64,000 bases of DNA, from NCBI GenBank assembly GCA_018267135.1, contig JAFDZA010000025.1, positions 1 to 64,000 on the forward strand, written 5' to 3'. Source of the stretch: Bacteroidota bacterium (GTDB lineage: Bacteria > Bacteroidota > Bacteroidia > Cytophagales > Cyclobacteriaceae). The notes under the pieces were generated by a model, which saw only the letters and a program-made list of their open reading frames with translations, made no database searches and was not told the DNA's origin. Below are positions 32,935 through 42,642 of the stretch, piece after piece (position 1 is the first letter of the stretch; each line of letters opens with the position of its first letter). The position numbers were made by a program, and so were the translations under genes.

Positions 32935-34968
32935 TTAATTTTGCCTTGCTTTGGTTTCAAGCATTTCAAGAAGCTTAGCTCGAAGAAAATGTTCACCAAC
33001 GATCCCAATCTTTCTTTTATACTCATCTACTTGAGTTTCTTCTAAAGAATTGGGTTCGACTCCGTTTAACTCTTTGATCAATACAATTATAAAAGACTCA
33101 GCTTTTTCGCCAATAAATCCATTCTGTAGAAAAAAATCGTTATGAAGCAACTCATGTATGTTGGTTCCAAAAGTTTCCTTTTGGTATTTATCATAAACTT
33201 TGCCTTCTTTCAGTCTGAGCAAGTTGGCATTGGGGATATCTGAAAGAATAAATGGAGAATGAGTTGAAAAGAGAATATTTATTCCTTTGATTTCTGGTAT
33301 AGCTAGTCGACTTATGCCATTTAATAGTTCACTTATGAATTTTTTCTGCAATTCCGGATGGAAGTATAATTCAATCTCATCCAGAATAAAATTTACGAAT
33401 CTATATGCACTCTTCTTTCGAGTTGGATCACTTGCACTGAAAATTGAATTAAGATTTATTAAGTGATACAAGATAGATTGAACAGAATGTACAAATTGTT
33501 GCTCCCCAGAACTTAATAAATCAAAAGAAACAGATTTGTCATCTTCGCCATTAGTAATATAAAATGTTGGCTTGAAAAACGCGACAGGGACAAGCTCAAT
33601 TAAATCAACATCCGGATTATCTGCCTTTGCCTTGTTAATTCTGTCAGTCAGCTCTGAGATGGATAACTCAATTTCTCCTTTTTTCCATGTTATTCCATTT
33701 TCCACATTTGCTTCAAGTAAGTTAAACCTAACCAAATTCAAAATTTGCCTCAGCTTTAATGTAATGTGGCTTTTGTCTTTTCCCAGCTCGTTTAAGTAAT
33801 TATCAATTTCCAGGATAGTTGGAATAGGTGGATTTTCAATCGGCAATGTGTAGTAAGAGTGATATTCCTGATATATGGCGGCTATCTTGAAAAGTTTTTT
33901 TATACAGTATTTTACAATTTCATCGAAGTACTTCACTTTATTTTTCGCATCCTCGATATCCAATTCAACACCTAAAATCTGTTTGTAAGTCTTGGCGAAA
34001 AGGTCATTTAGGGTTGTATTATGTGTTTTCTGAATTCTCTCCAGAACATTTTCTAAACTGATCGCATTAAACTCAATCAATTTTTTTTTGTCAATTGCAA
34101 AAGATACTCTCTTACCTTCTTTTCTTTCAATAACAATTTTGGGGTCCATATTTGAACCAACAAGATTTGCCAAGAGCCTAGACTGAGCTAAATGAATTTC
34201 TTTATTCATGTCGATATTTCCCTTTGTCCTCATCGGGTTTATGACAATTGGGGTTTTATATCCATCGTTCTTATGAAAAAGATATTCGATCCAACTACCC
34301 ATTTGCAAAGAGTTCAGTCCATGAATGGAATAATTAACCGCTACAGAATAGAAGAATTTTTGAAAATTTACTTTTTCAGTTTTTTTTAACTCGTAAAAAA
34401 TTGCCTCACGAGAACTGATAATCGTATTTGGATTAGTAATCGAGTACTCGATTAAATTTTCTTTTTCTGTATTGGGTAGCCTAAGGCAGTAAATGGATTC
34501 ATCAATGGCATAGTAAATTTCTATCTTAAGTTGATCACTAAATTTCTTGATATTCTTAAGCTCTAATTCAAGTTTTGACTTTTTTTTCTTGTAGTCGCCA
34601 ACTGGTGCCTGACTATTCTTGACATCTAATTCCTCAAGTTGCTTTGCTAGGGACTCTAAGTTAGGGAACAGGATGTTTTCGTTAGTTGATACCAGATAAA
34701 TCGAGGCAAAAAATAATTCAAGAAGGGCGCTCTTACCAGAGCCATTTTTCCCAACTACGGCACTAATATTAATTGCTAAATCATTTACGGAGTATAGTTT
34801 TTCGGGCGTTGATTGTGTATGAATAATCTTAACTACTATACCATCATCGGTCTTTTCAAATTTATAATCACTATAGAAACAATATATCTCACCTTCCTCA
34901 AGAACTTTTAGGAACCTTTTGTTGCACCCTTTTAAAGGTCTTATAGCAATTAGTTTGAAGCCACTCAT
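32935..34968 (-). CDS. AAA-family ATPase, Septu PtuA-like
   Basis: The 677-residue ABC/RecF/Rad50-like (AAA_21-type) protein has Walker A GKNGSGKS at 73-80, a long coiled or helical insert (about 110-470), signature SSGEQQFV (about 490), Walker B FVNFILDEIELYFHPE (about 535) and the switch His in NILFSTHSPF (about 575). Its ATG overlaps the hsdS stop by 4 bp. It therefore reads directly on from the type I restriction operon, although its codon use is more A/T-rich than that of hsdMR. The function, inferred by analogy, is an ATP-regulated sensor that holds the HNH nuclease in check. Confidence 0.85.
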   Translation of the reverse strand: MSGFKLIAIRPLKGCNKRFLKVLEEGEIYCFYSDYKFEKTDDGIVVKIIHTQSTPEKLYSVNDLAINISAVVGKNGSGKSALLELFFASIYLVSTNENILFPNLESLAKQLEELDVKNSQAPVGDYKKKKSKLELELKNIKKFSDQLKIEIYYAIDESIYCLRLPNTEKENLIEYSITNPNTIISSREAIFYELKKTEKVNFQKFFYSVAVNYSIHGLNSLQMGSWIEYLFHKNDGYKTPIVINPMRTKGNIDMNKEIHLAQSRLLANLVGSNMDPKIVIERKEGKRVSFAIDKKKLIEFNAISLENVLERIQKTHNTTLNDLFAKTYKQILGVELDIEDAKNKVKYFDEIVKYCIKKLFKIAAIYQEYHSYYTLPIENPPIPTILEIDNYLNELGKDKSHITLKLRQILNLVRFNLLEANVENGITWKKGEIELSISELTDRINKAKADNPDVDLIELVPVAFFKPTFYITNGEDDKSVSFDLLSSGEQQFVHSVQSILYHLINLNSIFSASDPTRKKSAYRFVNFILDEIELYFHPELQKKFISELLNGISRLAIPEIKGINILFSTHSPFILSDIPNANLLRLKEGKVYDKYQKETFGTNIHELLHNDFFLQNGFIGEKAESFIIVLIKELNGVEPNSLEETQVDEYKRKIGIVGEHFLRAKLLEMLETKARQN

Positions 34969-36218
34969 TTTTTCTTTTTGTATTTAATTTTCGGCTCTGC
35001 AGCCGTAGCAAGATCGCCTTCAAGCGGTGCAAAAGGGTAGCCCTTTCCTTTCAAAATCAATTCTCCTTTGAAAGCCTTCTGGCTCAGGCTGCTGTATAAG
35101 TTTTCTAATTCTTGTAGGCTGTTTTGGTATTGAGTTTTGAGAACTTCTGTTTTTTCTACGATGTGTGCGAATTGGGTCTGAAGCTTAATTGGAGGAATAA
35201 TTATTCTAATGTCTTGTAATTCTTGAGCATTAATATTTGCCATTCCAACAATGCTCTTACACATTCCTAATAGAGTCTTCTTTCCGTGAATTGAATTTAG
35301 ATATCCCCATAAGTACCACGGATTAGCCTTTCCATTTGTTCTTACTCTAATGAGATATCCAGCTATCACCATTTCACTTTCAGAATTAAAGACACCAGTC
35401 TTCCCAACTAATTCCTTTGAATTTGTTCTGTTAAAAACCAGATCACCCTTTCGTACAATATATTTCTCTCTTTCCGAGTCTTCAATGTTAATATGCTTGA
35501 GTGAGGTAAAATCCCAATACCCTTCTGACGTAATATTATTCATTCTCAAGTATGGATAAGCGCCACTCTCTTCAGCAGGTTTGCTTGTTCCATACTTTAC
35601 TTCACTTACTACATCCCGAATTTTTCCAATCGGAAATTTTTTCTTGTTACCAGATGGATCACCAAACATCTCCAAAAATGTACTCTTCAAAAATTCATCA
35701 AGCAGGCGGATGCTTTCTTTGCGCTGACTGATCAATGCCTCGGCTTTGCTTAAAATATTGGCGATGTAGATTTGGTCTTCAAGGGGAATCAATGGAAAAT
35801 TGGTCTGCTTGAGGATGGTCGCAGAAATGTTTGGTTGTCCCCCTCCTACTCCTTGATCAATCAATTTTTGTTTAATTGTTCTCAAATAAAAATACAAGTA
35901 TTCTTCATTGATGTTTTCATTCGGTAGAAGAGCAGCACATGCTTGATTTGTTGCTGCAGTCACTTTTAGAATAGAAGCGTTGCCAATTGTCGCTCCATAC
36001 ATCGCTATTAGAACTGTGTTTATTGGAAAAATCTTAGCCGATGAATTTTCTAATCCCAATTGAGTAATTCGCTCGGGAGTATCGGAAAGGTATTGTTGTT
36101 TAAGGTCGCCTGTCTTTACCCAATGAACCGTGCCATTGTCATAGTATTCTCTCTTCGAAGTCAATGGAGTTCCACCGGACGTAATCTTGAGAACATCACC
36201 TAATTTAACCCACTTCAT
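34965..36218 (-). CDS. hsdS: Type I restriction-modification specificity subunit HsdS
   Basis: The 417-residue product has two target-recognition domains of the usual type. Each is followed by a helical spacer: the first ends SLLDEFLKSTFLEMFGDP-like near 185, the second in VEKTEVLKTQYQNSLQELENLYSSL near 385. The N-terminal WVKLGDVLKITSGGTPL and the mid FPIGKIRDVVSEVKYGTSKP are the two TRD starts. A Lys-rich tail ends it. It overlaps hsdM by 4 bp and the ATPase gene by 4 bp, so all three are coupled. The recognition sequence cannot be predicted. Confidence 0.93.
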   Translation of the reverse strand: MKWVKLGDVLKITSGGTPLTSKREYYDNGTVHWVKTGDLKQQYLSDTPERITQLGLENSSAKIFPINTVLIAMYGATIGNASILKVTAATNQACAALLPNENINEEYLYFYLRTIKQKLIDQGVGGGQPNISATILKQTNFPLIPLEDQIYIANILSKAEALISQRKESIRLLDEFLKSTFLEMFGDPSGNKKKFPIGKIRDVVSEVKYGTSKPAEESGAYPYLRMNNITSEGYWDFTSLKHINIEDSEREKYIVRKGDLVFNRTNSKELVGKTGVFNSESEMVIAGYLIRVRTNGKANPWYLWGYLNSIHGKKTLLGMCKSIVGMANINAQELQDIRIIIPPIKLQTQFAHIVEKTEVLKTQYQNSLQELENLYSSLSQKAFKGELILKGKGYPFAPLEGDLATAAEPKIKYKKKK

Positions 36219-37786
36219 TTGACGAGTTCTTTCAATAAATCCAACTCCTTGACGATCGTATTCTCTATTTTATCCAGTCGCTTAATAATGGCGATAGGCT
36301 TCTCATAACTCACTTCCTCATACACTTCTTCCTTGTACTTGCTCAAACTCAAATCATATTCATTCTCCACCAACTCCTTCTTAGGCACAAAGAAAAATTT
36401 CTTCGTTCGGTCTTTGTCTTTCTTTACGTCACGTTTCTTGTAGCGCTCTACTACATCCTGCAAGTCGCCATAGGCGTCTAATTTGTTGCGCTTATCGTCC
36501 AATGTGTAGCCATCGCTTTGCAAATCATAAAACCAGGTGTGTTGCGTTTCGCCTCCTTTGGTGAAAATCAAAATGGAAGTGCTTACTCCAGCATACGGTT
36601 TAAATACTCCGCTTGGCAAAGTGATCACGGCTTTCAGCTCGGCTTCTTCTACCATTTTCTTTCGTGCCATCACAAAGGCTTTGCCGCTGCCAAACAATAC
36701 GCCTTGCGGTACAATCACAGCAGCCGTGCCACCCATGCGCAGCATGTTAAAGATTCGCTCGGTAAAAAGCAGTTCTGTTTTTGTAGTAGGCAGTTTCAGG
36801 CTTTCATTAATATCGCCTTTATCAATGTTGCCGGTGAAGGGCGGGTTTGCCAGGATGATATGGTACTGACTGTCTTCATTGAAACTTTTGCTGAGCGTGT
36901 CTTTATAATGAATGTGCGGATTGTCTATGCCGTGCATCATCATGTTCATGGCACCGAGGCGCACCATGGTAGTATCAATGTCAAATCCGTAGAGACTGTC
37001 ATTTAGCGTTTTCCTTACTTTTTCTGTAAGAGCAGCACTCATCGTGCTTCGTTCGAAGCCGTCTTCGTCTCTCGACAATTTTTTTGGATTCTTCTTTCTC
37101 ACCAGGTCAGTAAGCATGTATTGATAGGCTCCCAACAAAAACCCTCCCGTGCCGCAGGCGGGATCTGCGATGCGCTGGCCAAGCTGCGGCTCTACCAATT
37201 CGGCCATCAGTTTAATAATATGGCGTGGTGTGCGAAACTGTCCGTTCTTCCCAGCCGAAGCAATTTCGCTCAACAGCATTTCATATACATCGCCCTGAAT
37301 ATCCTGAAAAGCCTGGCCTCCTTCAGTGGCATCTTTTTCAATTTCTATAAAGATCTGCTCAATGATATTAATTGCTTCAACCAGAAGTGACGGCTTCGGC
37401 ATAATAAATACCGCATTCTCCATTGATTTGGTGAAAGGCGATAAATCACTGTTCAGGGTTTTGAGAAATGGGAACACTCTTGTCTGCACGTGCAGCAACA
37501 TTTCGGTTGCAGGCATCCGTTTAAATTGACTCCAACGTAATTTTTCCTTGTTAATACTTTCGTTGCTGCCAGGCACTTTGAATTTACCTTTGAAACGAGA
37601 ATCATATTTCTCTCCGGTGAATTCGGCATCGCGTTCGCGTTTGGCTTCGAGGTCATCGAGCCGCTTCATGAAAATTAAATACGTGATCTGCTCTATCGCA
37701 GTAAGTGGATTAGATATGCCTCCACTCCAGAAATTGTTCCAAAGTTTGTCGATTAATGATTTTAATATCGGGTTGGACTGAAGCAT
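36215..37786 (-). CDS. hsdM: Type I restriction-modification methyltransferase HsdM
   Basis: The 523-residue N6-adenine methyltransferase has the HsdM_N helical domain (about 5-150), then GQFRTPRHIIKLMAELV, motif I ADPACGTGGFLLGAYQ (about 208) and motif IV NPPFTG (about 317). The C-terminal part is Lys-rich. It modifies host DNA together with HsdS and is required for restriction. The hsdR stop lies 3 bp beyond its start and it overlaps hsdS downstream. Confidence 0.95.
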   Translation of the reverse strand: MLQSNPILKSLIDKLWNNFWSGGISNPLTAIEQITYLIFMKRLDDLEAKRERDAEFTGEKYDSRFKGKFKVPGSNESINKEKLRWSQFKRMPATEMLLHVQTRVFPFLKTLNSDLSPFTKSMENAVFIMPKPSLLVEAINIIEQIFIEIEKDATEGGQAFQDIQGDVYEMLLSEIASAGKNGQFRTPRHIIKLMAELVEPQLGQRIADPACGTGGFLLGAYQYMLTDLVRKKNPKKLSRDEDGFERSTMSAALTEKVRKTLNDSLYGFDIDTTMVRLGAMNMMMHGIDNPHIHYKDTLSKSFNEDSQYHIILANPPFTGNIDKGDINESLKLPTTKTELLFTERIFNMLRMGGTAAVIVPQGVLFGSGKAFVMARKKMVEEAELKAVITLPSGVFKPYAGVSTSILIFTKGGETQHTWFYDLQSDGYTLDDKRNKLDAYGDLQDVVERYKKRDVKKDKDRTKKFFFVPKKELVENEYDLSLSKYKEEVYEEVSYEKPIAIIKRLDKIENTIVKELDLLKELVK

Positions 37787-37789
37787 GGA

Positions 37790-40585
37790 CTAAGCGACTA
37801 AGCGTTGAGTGAATTGGAAAATTTCTTCTATCTGTTTGGGGCTGAACACACCACGTATTCCTTCCGGATGTAGCATTGTAAAGGGTGATTCAATCAAATT
37901 CTTTTTTGTCAGGTCGCCTTTCTCAAGGATATAACCTTTCAGTAATTCGAGAAACTGTAGCTGCCTACTCGTAAGATCACTATGACTTGCAATGAATTGA
38001 TCGAATGATTTTGATACTGATTCAGGAAAGCTTTCTAAAACCTGAATCCCCAAAATGTGTTTGATGAATTGGACCAGCTCGGCCTTCTTATGATTATAAA
38101 CTCTTCTCAGCAAATCAACTGTGATGTGCGGGTGTTCTTCGTGTAATTGATCAGCAAGTTTATCGGCCTCAAATTCATTGATGCTTTTACCTTCTTTAAT
38201 CTTTTGCAGGATTGGATTTCTGGCAACTAGTTCATTGACTCGCTTCTCCACCAACTCACGATACTTTGCCACGCTCAACGCTTCGTGCTGAGGCCCGAAC
38301 TCAACAAATTCTTTCGCGTAGATTTCATCTTTAAGATCGTAAGCAGGGGGGCCAAGAGGAACAACAAATGAATCAATCAATTTCATTAATGGGCTCAACT
38401 TATCAATTAATTCATCGAAAGCTTCATCGGTCGAAGTAGCCCAATAGTGATTGGTTTGACTTTTCCGAATCAGCTCTTCCTGAACGGCAACAGTGTTAAT
38501 AGACAATGGAAGTTTTGCAATTTCTTCAACGATACTGTCTTTCAAAGCTTCAAACTTCTCTTTCTCCTCGTTCAAATGGGCTAGGGATACTTCAACAATG
38601 TCTTTTTCAAAACGCATTGCTTTGAAATCAGCATTGGAGACAGTTCTCATCAAAGGCTTCACTGTAGCCCGGAGGAAATCAATTTTTTTATCATCAAGCT
38701 TAGCCCAGAAATTTGCATCCTCCAACCGCTGTAAAGAAGACTTCGCGTCCATGATCGCCACAGAGTTTTGAGGAAGACCAGAGATTTGTTTTTGCAGTTT
38801 CCCAATTTCCTTCTTTGCCATTCCTTCGTGGCCAAGCTCAAGCGCTTGCTCAATTTTATCTAATCGAAATCCAAACAAGCGCACCGGCAGCGGCACCTGC
38901 GATCTTATTTCTTTTCCTTTCGGATGAAGTTTGAAGTATTCGAAATTGTCCCAACAGTCAAGCACTAAGAAAACATCTTTCTCATTGCACCAGGGTTTCA
39001 TGTTTGTCGGCTCAAGCAACCTGGTACCACGGCCAATCATCTGCCAGAACTTAGTGTAGGAATAAACAGGTTTGGCGAAAACAAGATTGACAAGTTCACG
39101 AATGTCAATGCCTGTATCCAACATATCCACGCTGATGCCAATGCGCGGCATGTCTCTTGTTTTAAATTGATCGAGCAACCCACCTGGCCCATAAACACGC
39201 GGATCATCTGAAACTAAAACCTTTGCCAACTCACCATTATATTCAGGATAGAGAGCATCAAATATTTGTTCAATTCTTCGCGCATGATTCATGCTCATGC
39301 AAAAGAAAATAGTTTTACCTGGCAGCACTCCGTTTGGATCTTTAATACTCTCTTCCATAAACTGGCGAACGATGAGTGCATTCGTTCCTTTGTTTACTAC
39401 CTTCTTTTCAATGTCGGTGCCCTCGAAATTAATTTCTTCTACTTCCTTGCCATCCAGCATCAGTGCTTTCTGATCTTCGAGTGAGATTGTTCTTTTACTT
39501 ATACCATCTTCCTGAAACTTCGTTTTGACTTTCATCACCTGGAAGTTGCAGAGATAAGGAGGAATGTTATTAACCGCTTGGTCGTAAGAATAAGCAAACG
39601 TAGGTACTCCATCTTCGCAATCGAATAACTTAAAAGTATTGTGATCAATCGCGTCTGTTGGCGTAGCAGTTAACCCAAGGGTTATTGTATTGAAGTAATC
39701 AAGAATTTCTTGATAAGTGTTGTAAATAGAGCGGTGACTTTCATCAACAACAATTAAGTCGAAGAAATGGGGAGACAAAGAATTTTGATCGTCACGAATG
39801 ATGTTGAGCATGGTGGGATAAGTCGACACATAGATCCTCCTGTCCTTTGATATTTCATACTCACCTTCTTTTGGCCAACGTGGTTCATTAGGCAGATGGC
39901 TCTTGAATTCATCGAGTGTTTGATTTCTCAATGCTATTCGGTCAACTAGAAATAAAACTCGTTCAGCCCAACCGCCTTTCATTATCGCATCAATCAAGGC
40001 AATACAAGTGCGAGTCTTGCCTGTGCCGGTGGCCATGATCAATAGAAATTTCCTCCTTTTCTTTTCTAAGCCTTCAAGTACAGAACGAATTGCTTGCAGT
40101 TGATAATCACGGCCAGCAATGCGTGTGTTGATAAGTTCATCCGCAAGAGACTTACGAGACTTTTGAATGTACTTGAACCGCTCCAGGTCATCGCGTGTGG
40201 GAAAGCCGAAGACTTTTCGAGGTGGGTAGTTATTGATGTCCCAAAAGAAAATGTCATGGCCATTAGTGTAAAAGCAAAACGGAAGATCGTAACCCAACGT
40301 GTCTCTGATGTGTTGGCAATATTGCTTTGCTTGCTCGCGACCAACAGCAGCATCTTTGGATGTTTTCTTAGCTTCAACAACTGCCAAAGGTTTCCCATCT
40401 CTTCCAAACAAAACGTAATCACAATATTGATGTCCTTGATAAGGGGTCACCGGTTCACTAACTCCTTCAGGTAAACCTATCTCTATATCGTATTCTTCAA
40501 CTACCTGTGTCCGATCAGAAAGATTCCATCCCGCAGCTTGCAGTTTTTTATCAATGATTTCCTTACGGGTGAGTTGTTCGTTCAA
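37790..40585 (-). CDS. hsdR: Type I restriction enzyme R subunit HsdR
   Basis: The 931-residue product has an N-terminal nuclease domain (about 1-110) with the PD-(D/E)xK residues in CDYVLFGRDGKPLAVVEAKK (Asp and EAK). The SF2 translocase follows with Walker A ATGTGKTRTC (about 180), DESH box VVDESHRSIY (about 275) and motif III LTATPTD. The C-terminal half is helical and binds HsdM. It cuts unmethylated foreign DNA far from the site after ATP-driven translocation. It is the first of the hsd genes, with a 62-bp gap to the AbiEii gene upstream. Confidence 0.94.
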   Translation of the reverse strand: MNEQLTRKEIIDKKLQAAGWNLSDRTQVVEEYDIEIGLPEGVSEPVTPYQGHQYCDYVLFGRDGKPLAVVEAKKTSKDAAVGREQAKQYCQHIRDTLGYDLPFCFYTNGHDIFFWDINNYPPRKVFGFPTRDDLERFKYIQKSRKSLADELINTRIAGRDYQLQAIRSVLEGLEKKRRKFLLIMATGTGKTRTCIALIDAIMKGGWAERVLFLVDRIALRNQTLDEFKSHLPNEPRWPKEGEYEISKDRRIYVSTYPTMLNIIRDDQNSLSPHFFDLIVVDESHRSIYNTYQEILDYFNTITLGLTATPTDAIDHNTFKLFDCEDGVPTFAYSYDQAVNNIPPYLCNFQVMKVKTKFQEDGISKRTISLEDQKALMLDGKEVEEINFEGTDIEKKVVNKGTNALIVRQFMEESIKDPNGVLPGKTIFFCMSMNHARRIEQIFDALYPEYNGELAKVLVSDDPRVYGPGGLLDQFKTRDMPRIGISVDMLDTGIDIRELVNLVFAKPVYSYTKFWQMIGRGTRLLEPTNMKPWCNEKDVFLVLDCWDNFEYFKLHPKGKEIRSQVPLPVRLFGFRLDKIEQALELGHEGMAKKEIGKLQKQISGLPQNSVAIMDAKSSLQRLEDANFWAKLDDKKIDFLRATVKPLMRTVSNADFKAMRFEKDIVEVSLAHLNEEKEKFEALKDSIVEEIAKLPLSINTVAVQEELIRKSQTNHYWATSTDEAFDELIDKLSPLMKLIDSFVVPLGPPAYDLKDEIYAKEFVEFGPQHEALSVAKYRELVEKRVNELVARNPILQKIKEGKSINEFEADKLADQLHEEHPHITVDLLRRVYNHKKAELVQFIKHILGIQVLESFPESVSKSFDQFIASHSDLTSRQLQFLELLKGYILEKGDLTKKNLIESPFTMLHPEGIRGVFSPKQIEEIFQFTQRLVA

Positions 40586-40647
40586 GTTGGTGAGTTGGGA
40601 TTTAGCTATGTAAGTTCATGGAATCGTAGGTAAAAATCAACCAGCTC

Positions 40648-41601
40648 CTATTTACTATCATATTCGATCACGAATTGCCTTATGCTCATAAGAGACGAGA
40701 CAATTTTTTTAGGATCGGGCAATTCTGACCAAACTAATTCAGCAAGGTCTTTCTTGTAAGTACTTTCTACTTCCTTCCAGGATTTTTCTACATCTTCAAA
40801 TAGAGGTGAACTCGAAAAGGGTTTATTCATCCATTCACCCTTAAAAATTTCATTACTATTATCATCGGCTTTAACAAGGTCAATGATCTCAAAATTCTTC
40901 GGATGAAGTAATGTTAAATCTTGTTGTCCGAGCAGCTTATGCAGATCGTAGAAATGCCGGATTTTTTCTCTCAGTTTATCAGGGCCTTCATAGGAGAGGC
41001 GCACAAGAGAGAGTAATTTCTCAAAGAAAGTCCTTTCTCGTGTTAGTACCTTAATCACAAACGGATCAAGTTGATGTTCCTTTATTCTATCTATGAAACC
41101 AGCTTGTTCTAGGAATTGGGCAACGTAAGAATTAATTTTTATTTCCTCGTGAGGAGCGGGATTTGTGAAAGTATTGATCTCAAGCTGTATATGATCTTTT
41201 ACTTGTCCAAAGTCAGCATCGGAGAGTACTTTGGCATAGTTATAAAACGTTCGTCTGTTTCTGCCACGTTTTTCTTCTTTCTCGTGCTGAAAGTATTCCA
41301 AATCTTTGGTAACAGCTACCTCAATTGATTTCATTTTTTTATTCAATTGGTTAGCGGATGTTTCGGATTCTTTAACTAACGCAAGATCGATATCTTCTGA
41401 GAAGCGCTCAATGCAATTATGTGCTTTTGAAAGAGAAGTACCACCTTTAAAAACGACTTCATTGACATGTTTCGATTGTGATAAGCTTTTTAAAACGTAA
41501 GTGACCCAGTAATCTTTCTCGATGAAAATTGGGCGCATTTTAAAATGACCTGCAGCGGCCTGGAGCGCATCCGCAAACTCTTGAGATTGGTGAAAGGTCA
41601 T
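40648..41601 (-). CDS. AbiEii-like nucleotidyltransferase toxin
   Basis: The 317-residue DNA polymerase-beta-like nucleotidyltransferase has GGTSLSK at 53-59 and the metal-binding SEDIDLAL at 69-75 (D70, D72). It belongs to the AbiEii/MenT toxin family, which in studied members modifies tRNA or other targets and arrests growth. It overlaps the antitoxin-like gene upstream by 4 bp, the usual order of antitoxin then toxin. In this element it may protect the long defence operon from loss. Confidence 0.88.
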   Translation of the reverse strand: MTFHQSQEFADALQAAAGHFKMRPIFIEKDYWVTYVLKSLSQSKHVNEVVFKGGTSLSKAHNCIERFSEDIDLALVKESETSANQLNKKMKSIEVAVTKDLEYFQHEKEEKRGRNRRTFYNYAKVLSDADFGQVKDHIQLEINTFTNPAPHEEIKINSYVAQFLEQAGFIDRIKEHQLDPFVIKVLTRERTFFEKLLSLVRLSYEGPDKLREKIRHFYDLHKLLGQQDLTLLHPKNFEIIDLVKADDNSNEIFKGEWMNKPFSSSPLFEDVEKSWKEVESTYKKDLAELVWSELPDPKKIVSSLMSIRQFVIEYDSK

Positions 41602-42329
41602 TTAATATTCCAGTCAGATTTATTTGGCAATATGTTTTCACTAACGCCTATTTCATAGGAGGACAAGACGTTAAGAGATTCAGCAAGTTTATTTATAGGC
41701 ATGCGTGGAACATACCGCTGCAGCATAGCGCCAAGTAGTGAACGGGTGGCTGCATTGTAGTTCAAAGCAAGCTTTACAATTTGATTTCTATCTTCCTCCG
41801 GAAGCTCTTTAATTTTTGAAACAAGAACTTTTAATGTTTCGTCTGGAGAGGAATCCGGAATGCTTTTGATATCACGTATTGCATCAAGTATTTGCAACAA
41901 TGGGATGTCTTGATCGCGTATGTCAAACTCTCGCCTAACGTATTTCACTTTGTATCCTTCCAAAAGCTTAGGAGGAAGTGGCTTATTCGTTGCAATGACA
42001 AGCGTGTTTGAGATTTGTGAAGTAAGGCCAAGTCGATTATATACGGAGATACCAGTAAGATATCCTATTCGTTGGTTATTGCGCTTAGTCAATGCGTCAA
42101 CGAGTGTTGATTCAGAAGGTCTTAGTTTACCAAATAAGGTATTCTTTGGCTTGTAATATTTTCCTTTAGCTAAACGTACAATCGCTCCCTCCTTGGTTAA
42201 TCGACTTAACGACTTGGCCAGCGATAATTCTTCCGATTTATCCAAGTTGAAGTTTGAATAGGCAAAGACCTCCCCAGGCTGCATTTTTTCAACCTTTTTC
42301 CTTACGACATGTGCTGTAGAAGATGCCAT
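41598..42329 (-). CDS. AbiEi/DUF6088-type antitoxin
   Basis: The 243-residue product has an N-terminal winged-helix domain (about 1-75: LAKSLSRLTKEGAIVRLAKGKYYKP) that likely binds its own promoter. The C-terminal antitoxin domain starts about residue 85 (YLTGISVYNRLGL). It pairs with the AbiEii-like toxin that it overlaps and should repress the operon. It is the promoter-proximal gene of the minus-strand run that ends at 31774. Confidence 0.85.
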   Translation of the reverse strand: MASSTAHVVRKKVEKMQPGEVFAYSNFNLDKSEELSLAKSLSRLTKEGAIVRLAKGKYYKPKNTLFGKLRPSESTLVDALTKRNNQRIGYLTGISVYNRLGLTSQISNTLVIATNKPLPPKLLEGYKVKYVRREFDIRDQDIPLLQILDAIRDIKSIPDSSPDETLKVLVSKIKELPEEDRNQIVKLALNYNAATRSLLGAMLQRYVPRMPINKLAESLNVLSSYEIGVSENILPNKSDWNIK

Positions 42330-42578
42330 TATTGGTTAATGTATTTCTGACTATACAGGAATTAAACTATGTAAAGATAGAAATAGTGCTTTTGAAAGAC
42401 AAGTTTTTAATATTATAAACTTGACATATATGGGGTCAATTTTTGAGACTATTACTATACTAGCCCGAACTTGAGGGTAAAAATTATGACAACTTAAGCG
42501 GTTGCCATTTTTCATTTTAATGAATCATGAATTTTTGATACGTTACCCTCCAAACTTTAACTATATTTAAAAATCTTA
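42330..42578. other. Right-end noncoding stretch of the element
   Basis: I see no gene in this A/T-rich stretch. It should contain the promoter of the AbiE-hsd operon and perhaps an operator for its antitoxin. No clear palindrome was noticed. The sequence bears no similarity to the left end apart from the arm-type repeats further right. Confidence 0.5.
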
Positions 42579-42599
42579 GGCACAATTTTCGGCACAAGG
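42579..42599. promoter_or_regulatory. Right pair of putative integrase arm-type sites
   Basis: GGCACAA occurs at 42579-42585 and 42591-42597 (12-bp period) followed by GG. It matches the left pair (GACACAA twice, same period, same GG ending) near 17217. The pair lies 44 bp inside the right att core. Confidence 0.6.
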
Positions 42600-42607
42600 A
42601 AAATAAA

Positions 42608-42630
42608 AAAGTCCTGACGATCAGGACTTT
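42608..42630 (-). terminator. Terminator downstream of tRNA-Leu
   Basis: AAAGTCCTGA and TCAGGACTTT form a 10-bp perfect stem with loop CGA. On the minus strand it is followed by a T-rich run (TTTTTTATTT). It ends the tRNA transcript and lies on the element side of the att core, so the element supplies it. Confidence 0.8.
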
Positions 42631-42642
42631 AGATTTGAAGTG

